DNA of 64,000 nt from Azadirachta indica (GCA_022749755.1 CM040445.1:11987182-12051181), one strand, 5' to 3'; positions 11,403 to 23,851 are shown, counted from the first letter of the stretch. Numbers and translations: made by a program. The notes: generated by a model not told the origin, from the letters alone.

Positions 11403-13660
11403 ACCTTCGTATTAGGAACCTTAATGTGCTAGCACTAAAATGGAGTGACGTGTTTGATGATTCAAGGAATGCGAAACTCAAAATGCAGGTGCTTGACATG
11501 CTATAACCTTATCAAAAGCTGAAAGAGCTCACTTTCAAGGGTTATGGTGGTATAAAATTTCCGGTTTGGTTGCGAGGTTCCTCATTCTCAAGTGTAGAGG
11601 TCCTAAAATTTAAAGATTTTGAAGTGTGTACTTCTCTACCAGCAGTTGGTCCACTACCCTTGCTCAAGCATCTTGTTATTAGGAAAATGAATGGACTAAA
11701 GAGAATAGGACCAGAGTTTTATGGAAATGGTTGCTCAATTCCTTTTCCATCACTTAAGACTTTTTGTTTTGAGAATGTGGAAGAATGGGTTGAATGAATT
11801 GATACTAATCCATCTGGCCAAGAATTTAAAGGGTTTCCTCGCCTTCAAAAACTTTCTATTTCAAACTGTCCTAAACTACTAGGAAGATTGCCAGAACATC
11901 TTCCATCATTAGAAGAGCTTTTTGTCACAAAATGTCTGCAGTTGCAGGTGGTAGTACCAAGTCTTCCAACACTGCAAATTAGAAGTTAATGGATGCAAAG
12001 AAGTAGTGTATAGAAATACAGTCGACCTCAGCTCAGCTCATTGAACTCGGCATTTTTTGTCTAATATTTCAAGTGAAATGTTTCTAGAGCACTTTATGCA
12101 AGGGTTATCAAAATTAGAAGAATTGAAAATCAATTTTTGTCCAGAGTCGACATCTTTGTGGCAGAATGAAAGTAAATTACTGTAAGATATTAGCTCTCTT
12201 GATCGACTGGAGATTTGCAGTTGTCATTCACTTGTTTCCTTGGCTGCAGAGGAAGAAAAAGAGCCAGGACAAGAAAAGTTGCCTTGCAGACTTCAATAGC
12301 TCAGATTGCAATTTTGTCCAAGCCTTGTGAGGCTACCACAGACATTGCTCAGCTTTAGTTCCTTCGGAGAGTTATTTATCTCACGATGCCCAATGCTTGT
12401 TTCATTTGCAGAGGCTAATCTGCCTTCCCAACTGAGATTCTTTTCCATTGACAAATGCCAAGCTCTTGAATCCTTACCTGAGGCATGGATGTCTAGAAGA
12501 AATAAATCTCTTGAAAGTTTGTCTATTACACGTTGTGATTCTTTGACTTATATTTCCAGAGTGCAGCTACCTCAGAATCTAAAGAGACTGGAGATCAAAT
12601 GGTGTAGTAATTTATGGACCCTAGACGACGAGAAGGAGAACATCATCAATGGTAGGAGCACCTCTGCTCTGGAATACTTTTGTACTACAATTTGTGATTC
12701 TCTTACATCATTGTGGTTAAAAAGCGAGTTGCCTACTACTCTTCAACAGATTGAGTTTGATGGTCGCATGAGTTACAAATTCCTTGCCATCAACAGGAAA
12801 CATTCCTGAGGCTCATAAATACCTTTCCCTTTGTGTTTGTCCAAGGCTAGAGTTGATGGCAGAAAGATTTCCCAGTAGCTCATCTCTAGTAAGTATTCAG
12901 ATGTCTTCCTGTGAAAATCTGAAATGTTTACCCCACGACTTGCACAAGCTTAACCATGTTCAAGAGATTGAAATAGCTGATTGTTCAAATCTTCATTCCA
13001 TTCCAGAAGGAGGGGTTACCTTGCGGGAAATTGACAAAACTCACCATACTCAATTGTGAAAAACTATAAGCCCTACCCGAAAGTATGTACAACCTCACCT
13101 CTCTTCATGAATTGAGAATAGTAACATGTCCAGGCTTAGAATTCTTGCCTCAGGAATGCTTCCCTAGCAACCTTACATCCATCGAGTTTGAAGATGTCCA
13201 GTTTTTTAAGCCATTACTCAGGCCTGGGTTGCACAGACTTGCCTCTCTTGAAGGACTCAGCATTAAAGGAGGATGACCGGATATAATATCCTTCCCACAG
13301 GATGAGTCCGGAATGGTGCTTCCTACCTCTGTAACCAGCCTGCATATTTCATATTTTCCGAGTCTGGAAGTATATACCCTCAGCTCTTCTGAAACTCACC
13401 TCCTTAGAAAAACTAAGCATCTGTGCTTGTCCAAAGCCTCAAATCCTTTCCAGAGGAGGGTCTTCCTCCTTCAATTTTGCAGCTACATATCGTTAATTGT
13501 CCTCTACTACAAGAAAAGTGTGAAAGAAATAGAGGGCAATATTGGTCCATGATAGAAGACATGCCTTTATCAACTCATAAAAGAGGATACTCCCACATCC
13601 CAGGTATGCTGCTTGTAAACAAATGCAACCAAGATTTAGATTGTTTTTCAATTCCCTGAA
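11403..13660 (+). pseudogene. CC-NB-LRR resistance gene, LRR remnant only
   Basis: Leucine-rich repeats of the R13L/RPP13-like class, read across several frames: ELTFKGYGGIKFPVWLRGSS, SLPAVGPLPLLKHLVIRKMN, GFPRLQKLSISNCPKLLGRL, LTSLHELRIVTCPGLEFLPQ, and a typical C-terminus (PPSILQLHIVNCPLLQEKC...GQYWSMI). The first fragment already lies inside the LRR domain. The coiled coil, P-loop and NB-ARC are absent. In-frame stops (for example near 11503 and 11797) and frame changes show it is dead. The 5' end meets the duplicated segment at about 11403, which probably marks the breakpoint that removed the N-terminal half. Confidence 0.87.
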
Positions 13661-14411
13661 GTTCCATTAATTTCAATTATATTTCTCTCAATCCAAACAG
13701 GCAATTTTACAGACTGTAAGTAGTCGTGATGGTTCAGAAACAGTTGATTCTGTTAATCTGTTGCTGGTTGCCTAAGCTGGAGGCCGATGAGGTGGCATAA
13801 CAGTGTGCCCCTTTTTGAAGGATGAATACTAGGTACATGGTTTGACAATAATGTTCACAGGTGATAAAGATCAGTCTAAGTTTTCTTGTGTTTTTCATTG
13901 AGTTCTCGTTCAATTTCCCTCAGTTTTCATTTCAAATTGTATTCATGACTGCTTAATTAATTTGACATTTCCTACATCAGAAGTTTTCCGGGATCAATAA
14001 GTACCCTTTCAATTTCTGGATTCTAAGGTGGGATAATTGTTTTTATCTTGAACAGAAATGCCAACGGCAATTCCTCTCACATAGCAATGCAGGACTTACC
14101 ACTTTGCATTTGAAGATTGGAAATTAGCGTTGTTCAAGTAGAAAATGTTAACTGACATTCACCTAAGCAGTTAGCAGAAACTAGATATAAGAGTTCTGTA
14201 TTTGAAACTTCAAAGAATAGCATGTCTCTAGAAGCCTAAGGGAAAGAATTATCCAAAACCTTTCTCTTACATGCCAAGCACGCTGCAGTCTTAAAGATGA
14301 ATTAATCTAATCAAATGTATCCTATATTTCCAATCTGGCTAATTCAATTCAGTTGAATCTAAACAATTTTAACCTAATTCGAGATACCAAAAACAACTTT
14401 GAAAAACATAT
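13661..14411. other. Intergenic
   Basis: Probably the old 3' flank of the NLR relic. No coding sequence or element boundary recognised. Confidence 0.35.
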
Positions 14412-14636
14412 TGTTGGACTCTTAGTCCTATTTCTATTCTAGTTATATGTTTTATTTCCCGTTGCACTTAGAATTTGCTTAGATTATTTTGAATTAGATT
14501 AAGAGATTTATTATTACATCACTATAAAAGGGTGTTTGTGTGAGTTGAATAATAACAAATATTCTCCTCCTGCGTTTCTCCCTCTCCTCTCTCTGTTTTT
14601 TGTATTCTATTTCTCTTACTTGGCAGAGACCTAACA
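14412..14636 (+). mobile_element. Probable short solo LTR (about 225 bp)
   Basis: Starts TGTTGGACTCTTAGTCCTA and ends GACCTAACA, the TG...CA pattern. Inside are CACTATAAAAGGGTG (a TATA box near 14520) and a pyrimidine-rich tract, as in small LTR promoters. No internal region or second LTR is seen. Flanks share only ACAT, so the target duplication is not convincing. Confidence 0.5.
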
Positions 14637-15364
14637 GACATTAATTTCATGCCGCAAGTGATTTCTATTTGGCACACATAACAAATGAGCATAAGGCCTA
14701 CCTTAATTGCAATCTAGTTGTAATATCTAAGAGACTTTTTTAATATTTACATGTACCAAAAGCCTAAGTAATAATGAATATATGAAGTTGAAATGCAATG
14801 ATTGAAGTACTGCTAGACATACATGAGGAGGAAATTCATCGACAGAAATAATATCTCGTACGGACGCCGATCAATTTGGATGCAAGAATTCTGAATATTC
14901 AACAAATTAATGCAAGTCGGTAGACGAGTGAATTACCTATATATCTACCAGGACAAGCAGTCTGCACAGTGGGACATACAATTGCTCTCAAAAATCAAAC
15001 TTGCGTCATGTACGTCAAATTTTGGACGTTGGCCTACAAAAATATCATGGATCAATAATTGCTATATGTGTACATTTTTATAATTTCTTTAATTTTACGT
15101 TTTAGTTTGTATCAATGAGTTGCTTTCATATGAATGCCACTCATTCATTTTTCTCACGTCGGATTAATAGTTTCTATGTATGAGTTTACGTATCAATACT
15201 AGTATATATGAGATTGCATATTATAAACGTGAACCGAACTATCAAAATTACACAAATCGTGAGGTAATAAGTATTCATCCTTTCTCATAAGTAAAAATGA
15301 TTAGTATAAAAGAAATTGAAAAAAGGAAAAAGGAAACTCAATATTAGCTCTTTCCTACTAGCGA
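14637..15364. other. Intergenic / upstream region of the reductase gene
   Basis: No coding sequence or repeat recognised. Confidence 0.35.
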
Positions 15365-15388
15365 GCTAGCTTATAAATATAAGCTAGC
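15365..15388 (+). promoter_or_regulatory. TATA box inside a perfect inverted repeat
   Basis: Arms GCTAGCTTATA (15365-15375) and TATAAGCTAGC (15378-15388) are exact reverse complements separated by AA. The TATAAATA box sits in the centre, about 50 bases before the ATG at 15424. It is very likely the core promoter of the reductase-like gene. The palindrome is an added and unusual property. Confidence 0.7.
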
Positions 15389-15423
15389 AGTTTAGGAGAG
15401 AGTAAACTAAGGGAAAAAAAGAA

Positions 15424-15664
15424 ATGGATAGTGAGAGCACAAACACAAAATTTCTAATCTTTGGAGGAACTGGATATATTGGAAAATATATGGTGAAAGC
15501 CAGTGTTTCCTTTGGCTATAAAACTTTTGTTTATACTCGTCCTATTTCAGAAAAAACTGCACCCTCGAAACTTGAACTCATCAACGAGTTTCAGGCCATT
15601 GGTGTCACCATTATCCAGGTATATACATATGTGCTTGATCTCTCTATCTGATCTTCATATATAA

Positions 15665-15699
<35 letters not shown>

Positions 15700-17014
15700 A
15701 CATCTTATCACGAAAGTAGTGATGACGGAATGAAACAGGGAGAATTGGAGGAGCATGAGAAAATTGTATCTGTACTTGGAGCAGTAGACGTGGTGATATC
15801 TGCACTAGCTTATCCTGAGGTTCTTGATCAACTCAAAATTATTGATGCCATCAAAGTTGCTGGTAACATCAAGGTATTGGTTTCATTTTTTCTTTTTCGG
15901 AGCTACATCAATGTGTGTCAATCGCTAAAAGAATGTGTGTTGATGCATCTTAGTTTAATTGATAAAATCTTTTAAAATAGCACAAGAGATTTATGGTTCA
16001 AAGTTTAGTAGAAACTTAGATCACGGAAGAATTTTAGTTCGACGATGAAATTTCTTGCTACTGCTATTAACGTTGACGTAAATAACAGATCTTAATTTTA
16101 TTTTCTTTCAACTTTTTGTTGGCAGAGATTTCTTCCGTCAGATTTTGGATGTGATGAGGATAGGGTAAGCCCTTTGCCTCCGTTTGAGGCTTTCTTGGAT
16201 AAAAAACGAAGAATAAGAAGGGAAATTGAAGCAGCTGGTATTCCTTCACTTTTGTCTCAGCAAATTGCTTCGGCGCTTACTTTGTCAATTTCTTGCTGCG
16301 TCCCCATCAGCAAAGAGATGATATACATGTCTATGGAACCGGTGAAGCAAAAGGTAAATCTATATATAAAAGCATTAACAGCCTTTTTGAACAATTTACA
16401 AATAATGTAAACATATGGTTTAGAATATAGGGTTGCTGATCTCGTCAATATATATATATATATATAATTAGGTGATTTACTGATTCTCTTTTAATTTTTT
16501 TTTATGTATTTGTTCAGCTGTCTTAAATTATGAAGAGGATATAGCAAAATGGACAATAAAAGTGGCAAATGACCCAAGAACATGCAATCGAGTTGTGACT
16601 TACAGGCCACAAACTAATATTATATCACAGCTTGAGTTAATCTCTCTTTGGGAGCAGAAGACTGGTAGGAGTTTCAAAAGAGTTCATATCCCAGAGGAAG
16701 AACTTGTGAAGCTATCTGAGAGTAAGAATTTTTCTTTTCTTTTTAGCGTTTAGTTTTTCATACTGCCATGCTTAACCTATAAATTGATCAATCAAATTGT
16801 TAATATTGTTGCAGCCCGACCACATCCAGAAAATATACCGGTAGCAATTCTTCACAGCTTATTTGTGAAGGGTGAATTGATGAACTTTGAACTTGGAGAG
16901 GAGGACATTGAGGCTTCCAAACTGTACACAGATATTGAATTTACCACAATTTATCAACTTCTTGAATTTTTTCTCCTTAACCCCCCAAAGCCTGCAGCTG
17001 CTGCTTTTGAATAA
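15424..17014 (+). pseudogene. Isoflavone reductase-like / phenylpropene synthase-like NADPH reductase with one frameshift
   Basis: Member of the PIP reductase family (isoflavone reductase, PCBER, eugenol/isoeugenol synthase; NmrA-like Rossmann fold), cytosolic NADPH enzymes of phenylpropanoid metabolism. Exons: 15424-15618, 15739-15873, 16126-16353, 16518-16721, 16815-17014. Visible marks are the NADPH loop [51 protein letters not shown] with the family lysine, NDPRTCNR, and ELGEEDIEASKLY near the C-terminus. Exon 3 is one base short. After AAGIP near 16242 the frame is lost, and the normal continuation ([17 protein letters not shown]) is found in another frame of the same exon. With that base the product would be about 320 residues, the family norm. 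Every other exon, all splice sites and the promoter look intact, so this is either a very young pseudogene or a sequence error. Confidence 0.8.
15672..15699. repeat. (TA)n microsatellite in intron 1 of the reductase-like gene
   Basis: About 14 TA units, ending about 40 bases before the exon 2 acceptor. Likely polymorphic. A shorter TA run lies in intron 3 near 16448-16466. Confidence 0.9.
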
Positions 17015-17063
17015 GCTTTAGAGAGCTTTTCGCTATGTATCAGAGAATAGCTACACATCATTT

Positions 17064-17138
17064 ATAGAATGCGTAGTATTACTGTTATAAAATAATGATG
17101 ATGTGTAGAATGAGTAGTATTACTATTACAAAATAATG
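17064..17138. repeat. Short tandem duplication downstream of the reductase-like gene
   Basis: TAGAATGCGTAGTATTACTG at 17064 recurs as TAGAATGAGTAGTATTACTA at about 17106, each followed by AAAATAATG. Period about 42. It lies in the 3' flank between two convergent genes. Confidence 0.7.
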
Positions 17139-17546
17139 TTTCTATTATGTCTCAAATTTCATGCCAAATGCTACAGATAAACAGAGCATGCTACATGATC
17201 TCACAACGGAAAATATGATTCATTTATCAAAAGAAGCTTATATAGAGAATTTGTCGAATATGTGATTGTAAGATGGATTGCATACTTGTATTAAGAAGTG
17301 TATAAACCACGCTATGATATACAGAAGACACTCAAAACCGAGAAAAGCAAAGGGAGATCAAAGAGAGTACCGATATGGCATATTTGATTACATAGCATAT
17401 GGCATCACTTTCCTTACAGGTGAGAATCAATCAATTAGGGTATGAGTTGATTCAAACAGTAAAACCTCTTGGGCTGACATAAAAAGCTCTCAAATTTCAG
17501 TTAGAAACGCACAAGACTGGGTGCAGTGTGGTTTACATTAAAGCAA

Positions 17547-18770
17547 TCAATCACAGACATTCTGACCTTTTTCCCAGGAGACAAGGCTGTTGACGTGAGG
17601 CAGACAGAAACGGGATAATGGACACCGCTGCTTTTCCCTTTCAATCTGTGTCATCACCTTGAGTGTGAAATCATAAGCAAAAATTGAGCCATCTTCATCC
17701 CTCACGAAAATCATATCCCCACGAATTCTTAAACTGAAAAGCGGTACCATATCAATTACGCAACCTCTTGTAATTCTATGATGCATTGTCCAGACCTCAG
17801 TGGCCAAACCCTCCAAGATCCAAATATCTATCTTCAGCTCTTCATGTATGACAAAGCAGAGGAAACCACCCTTTTCAACAATTCTATCATGAGTTCTACA
17901 AGTCTTTGGGAGAGGGATTGTTTGGAACTTTTCTTTGTTCACTTCCATGGACACTATGTAATCACTATGATCAACGTGAGGAATCCAATGCAAGGCTCCA
18001 ATAGCCGAAATAGGTCGGTAGCCCAACCAACCAAACATTCCAAATGAAGGTCCATTCACACCTCTCCACATTCTGCTCCATAGATTTAGAGTCTCACAAC
18101 CAATATATCCCAACTCATCTCGAAACAAATGCACCACTTTATACTCACTGGTGACTTCATTCAGTACAAAACCATAAGATTCATTGTGGGGAGGAGATAT
18201 AGTACCAATCGGAAGTGTAATTAACTTCCTTGTCACAGGATTCATCACTGTCAGTCCTTTTTTCAGAACATTATTGAGCAAAATTAGACCATTGCATGTA
18301 GCTTTAATATCGCCTAAGCAGCGAACATTATATAGTTCAGTTTTGCTCTTTCCTCCTTTAAATTCCATGAACTGGATATCATAGTTTTGTTGGACTCGCT
18401 GCCCAAACATTGAGAAAGTCCATGGTTGTAGACTTGCCTCAACTGAAAATGTGTTTGGTGGCACTGATTCATATGATGTCTTATTACATACTGGTTTTCG
18501 AAAGATCAAGACAGATTCAGAGCAATGAAGATGTGCTTTTACAAAATTGTCACTGCTAATTATATGATACCAAGGTTTACAGACAAACCTCTTGCTTGAA
18601 AGAGATTGAAGAGGAAGTTTAATGAGAATTTTTGATATGCAGTCTTTAGGAAGATAAGGGACTAAAGCTTCCCGTTGTTCCTTGTGTTCTTCCTCTGCCT
18701 TCTTCGAAAATGCTTTCTCTTCTACCAATTTCAACAAATTTGCATTCCTGCTACTAATTGATCTAGCCAT
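17547..18770 (-). CDS. F-box protein with F-box-associated domain
   Basis: Putative substrate adaptor of an SCF (Skp1-Cullin-F-box) ubiquitin ligase. From the ATG at 18770 the protein has about 407 residues in a single coding exon. A charged N-terminus is followed by an F-box at about 39-80 (YLPKDCISKILIKLPLQSLS, then FVCKPWYHIISSDNFVKAHL). Next comes an F-box-associated/kelch-like region with CNGLILL, NPVTRKLITLP and YGFVLNEVTSEYKVV. An upstream in-frame ATG at 18809 is unlikely to be used, because a good acceptor (CTACCTGCAG) ends at 18794 and would put it in an intron of the 5' UTR. That intron appears to reach a donor at 21838. The target protein is unknown. The gene is convergent with the reductase-like gene. 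Confidence 0.88.
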   Translation of the reverse strand: MARSISSRNANLLKLVEEKAFSKKAEEEHKEQREALVPYLPKDCISKILIKLPLQSLSSKRFVCKPWYHIISSDNFVKAHLHCSESVLIFRKPVCNKTSYESVPPNTFSVEASLQPWTFSMFGQRVQQNYDIQFMEFKGGKSKTELYNVRCLGDIKATCNGLILLNNVLKKGLTVMNPVTRKLITLPIGTISPPHNESYGFVLNEVTSEYKVVHLFRDELGYIGCETLNLWSRMWRGVNGPSFGMFGWLGYRPISAIGALHWIPHVDHSDYIVSMEVNKEKFQTIPLPKTCRTHDRIVEKGGFLCFVIHEELKIDIWILEGLATEVWTMHHRITRGCVIDMVPLFSLRIRGDMIFVRDEDGSIFAYDFTLKVMTQIEREKQRCPLSRFCLPHVNSLVSWEKGQNVCD

Positions 18771-19061
18771 TATGCCTTTGAAATCATTACTATCTGCAGG
18801 TAGAAACAATGATGTATGTCAGAGCTTATGCAACGGATTGTTATTATCAAATCGAAAAATACAAAGTAAGATAATGGACATATTATCAGACAAGATCACA
18901 TGAAGGAAACAGGACAGAGAACATTTATGCCAAATGCAATAGGCCCACAAATCATGGTAAATTTACACAATAGAAATATTAAGCAGCTGAACAGACTATC
19001 AACACAATGAAAAATACCAAAAATATACAAAGCAGGCATATTTATCAAATTAAGCCATCAT

Positions 19062-21302
19062 TGTAACACCCCAAATGCAACCATCCTAAACCTAAATCGA
19101 ACTAGGGGGTGCAATAACCAATTAAAAAATTACATTATACAACTATAAACCCTCAACAAGAATACCTTGAAAATATTATTAAATTAAAAAGAATCCTCCA
19201 ACAACATCAAATAATCACCATGATCTAATCAAAAGTTAGAACTCCCAATACAAGCCAAAAGAAACAAAATGAACAATAATAATGTCCCCAAAAGTCTATC
19301 AATGTAAAATGATAAATAAGAATCCAAAGTTATACTCCAAAGAGAGCTATCAACTCACCACTCTAAACTACTTAATCTACAAAAAGTAAATGACAAGTGA
19401 TGAGCCGTCAACTCGGTAAATAATGCCACTCATAATATATGTGGGGGCATGTTTTTATGATTGTAAAATATTTGCAAGCCTTTAATGATATAATCAAGTA
19501 CTCACAAGTTGAATATTTCAAAATGTAAGATTTAGAAAATAAAGTCACTTTTCACAAAGTATCATTTATAATAACTAACCATAATAACAAAATGTTCATC
19601 TAATAAAGTATTTATAGAAAATGCATTTACATCACTCATGTCACATAGTGTCACCTATACCCCAATGAATCGACCAATAACAGAATCATATAATGTGCAC
19701 AATCAGAACAGAATCCCAACTGGCAAACAAAAACATCGACTGCAATGAAACAGAATCAATATGAGAATTAGAAACAAAATACTAAGAATAGATGAGTCAA
19801 ATCATTTTTCTTTCATAAAGTAGGTAAAAATTTATTAAAAATATAATGGCTTGCATTAATACATACTTTACAAAATCATTTGCAAATCAGTTTTCAAGAT
19901 GAGATCAATGTTATCAAAAATCCTTTAATAAAAATAGAAAGAAGTTGATACATAACTTCTTTTAATAATAACAGTTTCACAGACATTTTCAAAACATTAA
20001 AATAAATAGATTTTTAGCATAAAACATACTTATGCTGTAAAACAAACCCAAATCAACCATGAGCAGAATTACATACCTGAATCCAAGCACAAATCTTAGC
20101 CTACTTCTATTCGTCTGAAAATCCCAAAACCCCTATACGATAAAAAGCCACTTAGTATACCACATAAATAAAAATTTCAAAATTTTAATCATGAACAAAA
20201 CCACATATTTAACAACCTAAACTTAAACCTTCATGATTTTGATTTCTGGTTTCTTTTTTAACCATCCGAGTTTCCAAGATTTTTATCTCCCAAACTGCTA
20301 ATTGGATTGACCTAAAACTTTTAAGATTTGCTGAGCACACTTTAAAATATCATGTGTAGAAGTTTCATCTTATTCATGGTTCGAAAAGATTTTTTAAATA
20401 ATTTATTTTCGAATCAACAGAAACCTGTCCAAAGTATTTTCTGTTGTACACTACCTTCAGTAAAAAATTTATAACTATTTTTATGATTATTCAAAAATCA
20501 CTAAATTTATAGACCAACTAGTACACAAATAGGAGAAGCATCATACTAAATTTTATAATTTTTAGAGAACATTTGGCCACTTAAATAATTTTTATCTTGG
20601 AACAATATTGCAGAATTTACAGATTTCCAGAACCACAAGTATCAACTTTGAAAAATCATATCAATTCGAATTTTCGTCCCATTTGAGTGAAATAAAGTCC
20701 TACAAGTACCTTATTACGTGAGAACTAAGTATATAAAAATTTGATACAAAAGTCTAAACAGAATTTTCTTCATAATTATTCATTTGCTCTGTCTCAGAAA
20801 ATACTGTAGAGTTTCATTGGGAATCAATCTGCTAATGCAAGAGAGATTAATTAGTACTAGAATTCCTAAATCTAAATATAAAATCATACAAAATACTCAA
20901 AAATAGGCCTATTGGACACCTACACAGAGAACCATGCAAATAAAATTAAAACTAATATAAGGGAAACAAGATATGCAAACCAAAACCATGAATGAGTGCA
21001 ATATAAACTTAAAATGTTACCTTGAGTCTGAGTCTATGAAAAACCACACCACCAAGAAAAGAAAAAATAAATAAATAAACTTGTGTGTTTGAACAGAAAA
21101 GTGGGAGGTAAAGACAAGAAAAATACGTTTATGTAGTAAGGAAAAGGCAAAAGGTTAATGTGTAATAAATCAGATTATCTTCTTTCTAATTTAAAACATG
21201 CGAATTTCAAATTTCCAAAAAAATTCTCTGCGGTATTAATAATAAGCTAATAAAACTCATTAAAATTTTCCCTAATTTACAGGAGAAAAATGGGACGTTA
21301 TA
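19062..21302. mobile_element. Long solo LTR (about 2.2 kb), probably Ty3/gypsy type
   Basis: Begins TGTAACACCCCAAATGC and ends ATGGGACGTTATA, the TGTAACACCC...CGTTAYA termini common in long-LTR gypsy (chromovirus-like) elements. It is flanked by ATCAT (19057-19061) and GTCAT (21303-21307), a 5-base target duplication with one change. No internal coding region or second LTR is present, so recombination between LTRs probably left it. It lies inside the inferred 5' UTR intron of the F-box gene. The family assignment is inferred from the termini and length only. Confidence 0.6.
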
Positions 21303-21307
21303 GTCAT

Positions 21308-21837
21308 TCTCAGGCATAGACATCACTGTTTTTAAATGTAAATTCAACAATAAATCTACACGGCCTTGCTTTACAAATACCCTCATGATATTTCCAACAA
21401 ATAACTAACGATTTCTTACTTATCATACCCTTTACAGCAACTGAATGACCAAAAATCCCCAGTAAGTAAACTTGTTTCAATGTAATAGAAACAGCAGTGA
21501 ATAATCGAATACAAAGGACTATGAATAATCAAAATGAATAAACCATATCAAAACCCAGATATCCATCTCTTCATGTTCATTAATATTTACATTACAATAA
21601 ACAAAAATAATTATTTCAGGTAATTAGAAGTTTGGCAACCCAGAAAACCCAGTTCATAAATTTCACTCAACCCATCAATATCAAGTAAAATTCATCGTTA
21701 GTGATTGAAAGATTCAGCTTCTATTCATATCAACCCGTCACCATGAACAAAAATAAATAAAACAAACCATACACACTAGTCAGCAAATAAAATGAGAAAA
21801 ATTGAGTACAAAAATAAGAACAGAGTATTCATGTTAC
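21308..21837. other. Right part of the inferred F-box 5' UTR intron
   Basis: AT-rich, no coding sequence or repeat recognised. Confidence 0.3.
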
Positions 21838-21955
21838 CTGATCAATTCAGTTTTTAAACTGTTTCGAAATGAAGCTGAGCACTAGCAAAGCTCAGTGGAG
21901 TTGAAGGCGATCATTGCATTTCTGTGGAAGACTTTTGCTAGACTTCCATGGGCGT
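21838..21955 (-). promoter_or_regulatory. Candidate first (untranslated) exon of the F-box gene
   Basis: On the - strand a GC-richer stretch ends in ATTGATCAG followed by GTAACATG, a good donor at 21838. This would pair with the acceptor at 18794 to form an intron of about 3 kb holding the solo LTR. The transcription start cannot be read from sequence. Confidence 0.4.
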
Positions 21956-22143
21956 ATTGGTATTCTTAATAAGAAAGTCAATTTGTCGGTACCCTGTGCC
22001 GTTTTAATTTATAGCAAAATTTCTCTAATCTTTATTCAAATAACAAAATTTCCCTTTAATAAAGGATTATTCCTGTCACGATATTATAATATGTAACTTA
22101 GGACTAAAGACCTTCAATTTTCTCACCTTTTACTTATCATATT

Positions 22144-23851
22144 GGGAGAATGCCCGATTACCCTCTGTTATTTCACCTACTACCCCAATTACCCCCTCTT
22201 ATTTCCATAATATCTCGAATCCCACTTTTGTTAGCTGACTCAATTAAATGTAATAATATACGAATCTTTAAAGTTTAATATATTAACTTAAATTGTCTCA
22301 ATAATTTTAAAAATACCCATAAAATTTTAATTTATTAAAAGATAATAATGACACCCCTATATAATATTAATTAATTAAAAAATTATTTTCAACTCCTAAT
22401 TAAAAATAAATATTAAAATATAATATATTTTATTTTATAACGCATTGATAACTAAATATTTATTAATATATTATAAACAAATCATAAATAAATACTAATT
22501 TATAAATAAAATACATTAATATAATACGATAAATAAATATTAATCTATAAGTAAAATATTATAATATAATACTTGTAATTACATATAATCATAATTATTG
22601 TACTATAATATAATAATAAAATTTTATAATATATTAACAATTCAATATTATATAAGCATTAGAAAATAAATAAAAGAAATCATACATTTATTATTTTATT
22701 TATTTATTTAGTTAACTACTATTAAATAAGAATATAATCATTATTCTTAATAAATTAGACCCTTTAGGGGTATTTTTAACTTCTAATTGAAAATAAATAT
22801 TAAAATAATAATATATTTTATTTTATAACGCATTATAGATAATTACTATTAATAGGAATATAATCATTATTTGTTAATAAGTTGGGCCCTTTATGGGTAT
22901 TTTTAATTTCTAATTGAAAATAAATATTAAAATAATAATATTTTTATTTTATAATACATTGATAATTAAATATTTTTAATATATTATAATTAAAATATAA
23001 TTTTATTTATTTTATAATATATTAACAATTCAATATTAATCAGATTAATAGATCAAATTTTAAGGACTCACATCTCATTAATTCTTTTTCAGAATTTGAA
23101 ATTTTACAAAATGAATTCCACAACTAAAAAATATTTCAAAGTAAAAGTTTTTATGAAAATGTAAAATATGTAATAATATAATATAACATTATCATATTAA
23201 TTTATATAGATAGATTTGTATATGTTACAGTAATGATATCATTTTTTTTTAGATATATTGTTATTCACATGTGTTAGTCCATATAAATAATATTTTTATA
23301 TTAAAAATTAAATAAAGTATTATAAATAAAAATTTATCTAAATTTTAAATTTTTTATACATAATAAATTTATCCAAATATTAAATAAAATTGAAAGATCA
23401 ATTTTATTATTTTAAAATAAATAAAAAAATAATATTTTATTTATTTTTAAAATTATAAAATTGATATTTCAATTTATGAATATCATATTAAAAAGAAATT
23501 CAAAATTTACATAAATTTGTATTCAAAAGATAAGTTATAAATTAGTTATTAATGCGTTATAAAATAAATTATATTATATTTTAATATTTATTTTCAATTA
23601 GGAGTTGAAAATAATTTTTTAACTAATTAATATTATATAAGAGTGTCATTATTATCTTTTAATAAATTAAAATTTTTATGGATATTTTTAAAATTATTGA
23701 CATTATTTAAGTTAATATGCTAACCTTTAAAGACTCGTATATTATTATACTTAACTTGTCAGCTAACAGGAAAAAGATTCGAGATATTATGCAAACAAGA
23801 AAGAGGTATTGGGTATTAGGTGAAACAACAGGGGGGAATCGGGCATTCTCC
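22144..23851. mobile_element. Non-autonomous Mutator-like element with long terminal inverted repeats (1.7 kb)
   Basis: The left end GGGAGAATGCCCGATTACCC matches the reverse complement of the right end (GGAGAATGCCCGATTCCCCC). The inverted repeats continue for roughly 300 bases (about 22144-22445 and 23555-23851), including TAATATCTCGAATC and TTTTCAACTCCTAATT. An exact 10-base direct repeat TTATCATATT flanks it (22134-22143 and 23852-23861), in the size range of Mutator target duplications. The interior is AT-rich with no transposase. It carries a tandemly repeated block (TTCTAATTGAAAATAAATAT at about 22772 and 22908). Confidence 0.82.

Noticed and set aside
14412..14636. Target duplication around the small solo LTR
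   Set aside because: Only ACAT is shared at slightly different offsets, which is too weak to call.
18771..18809. Upstream start of the F-box protein
   Set aside because: A good splice acceptor lies between this ATG and the next one, so it is probably intronic.
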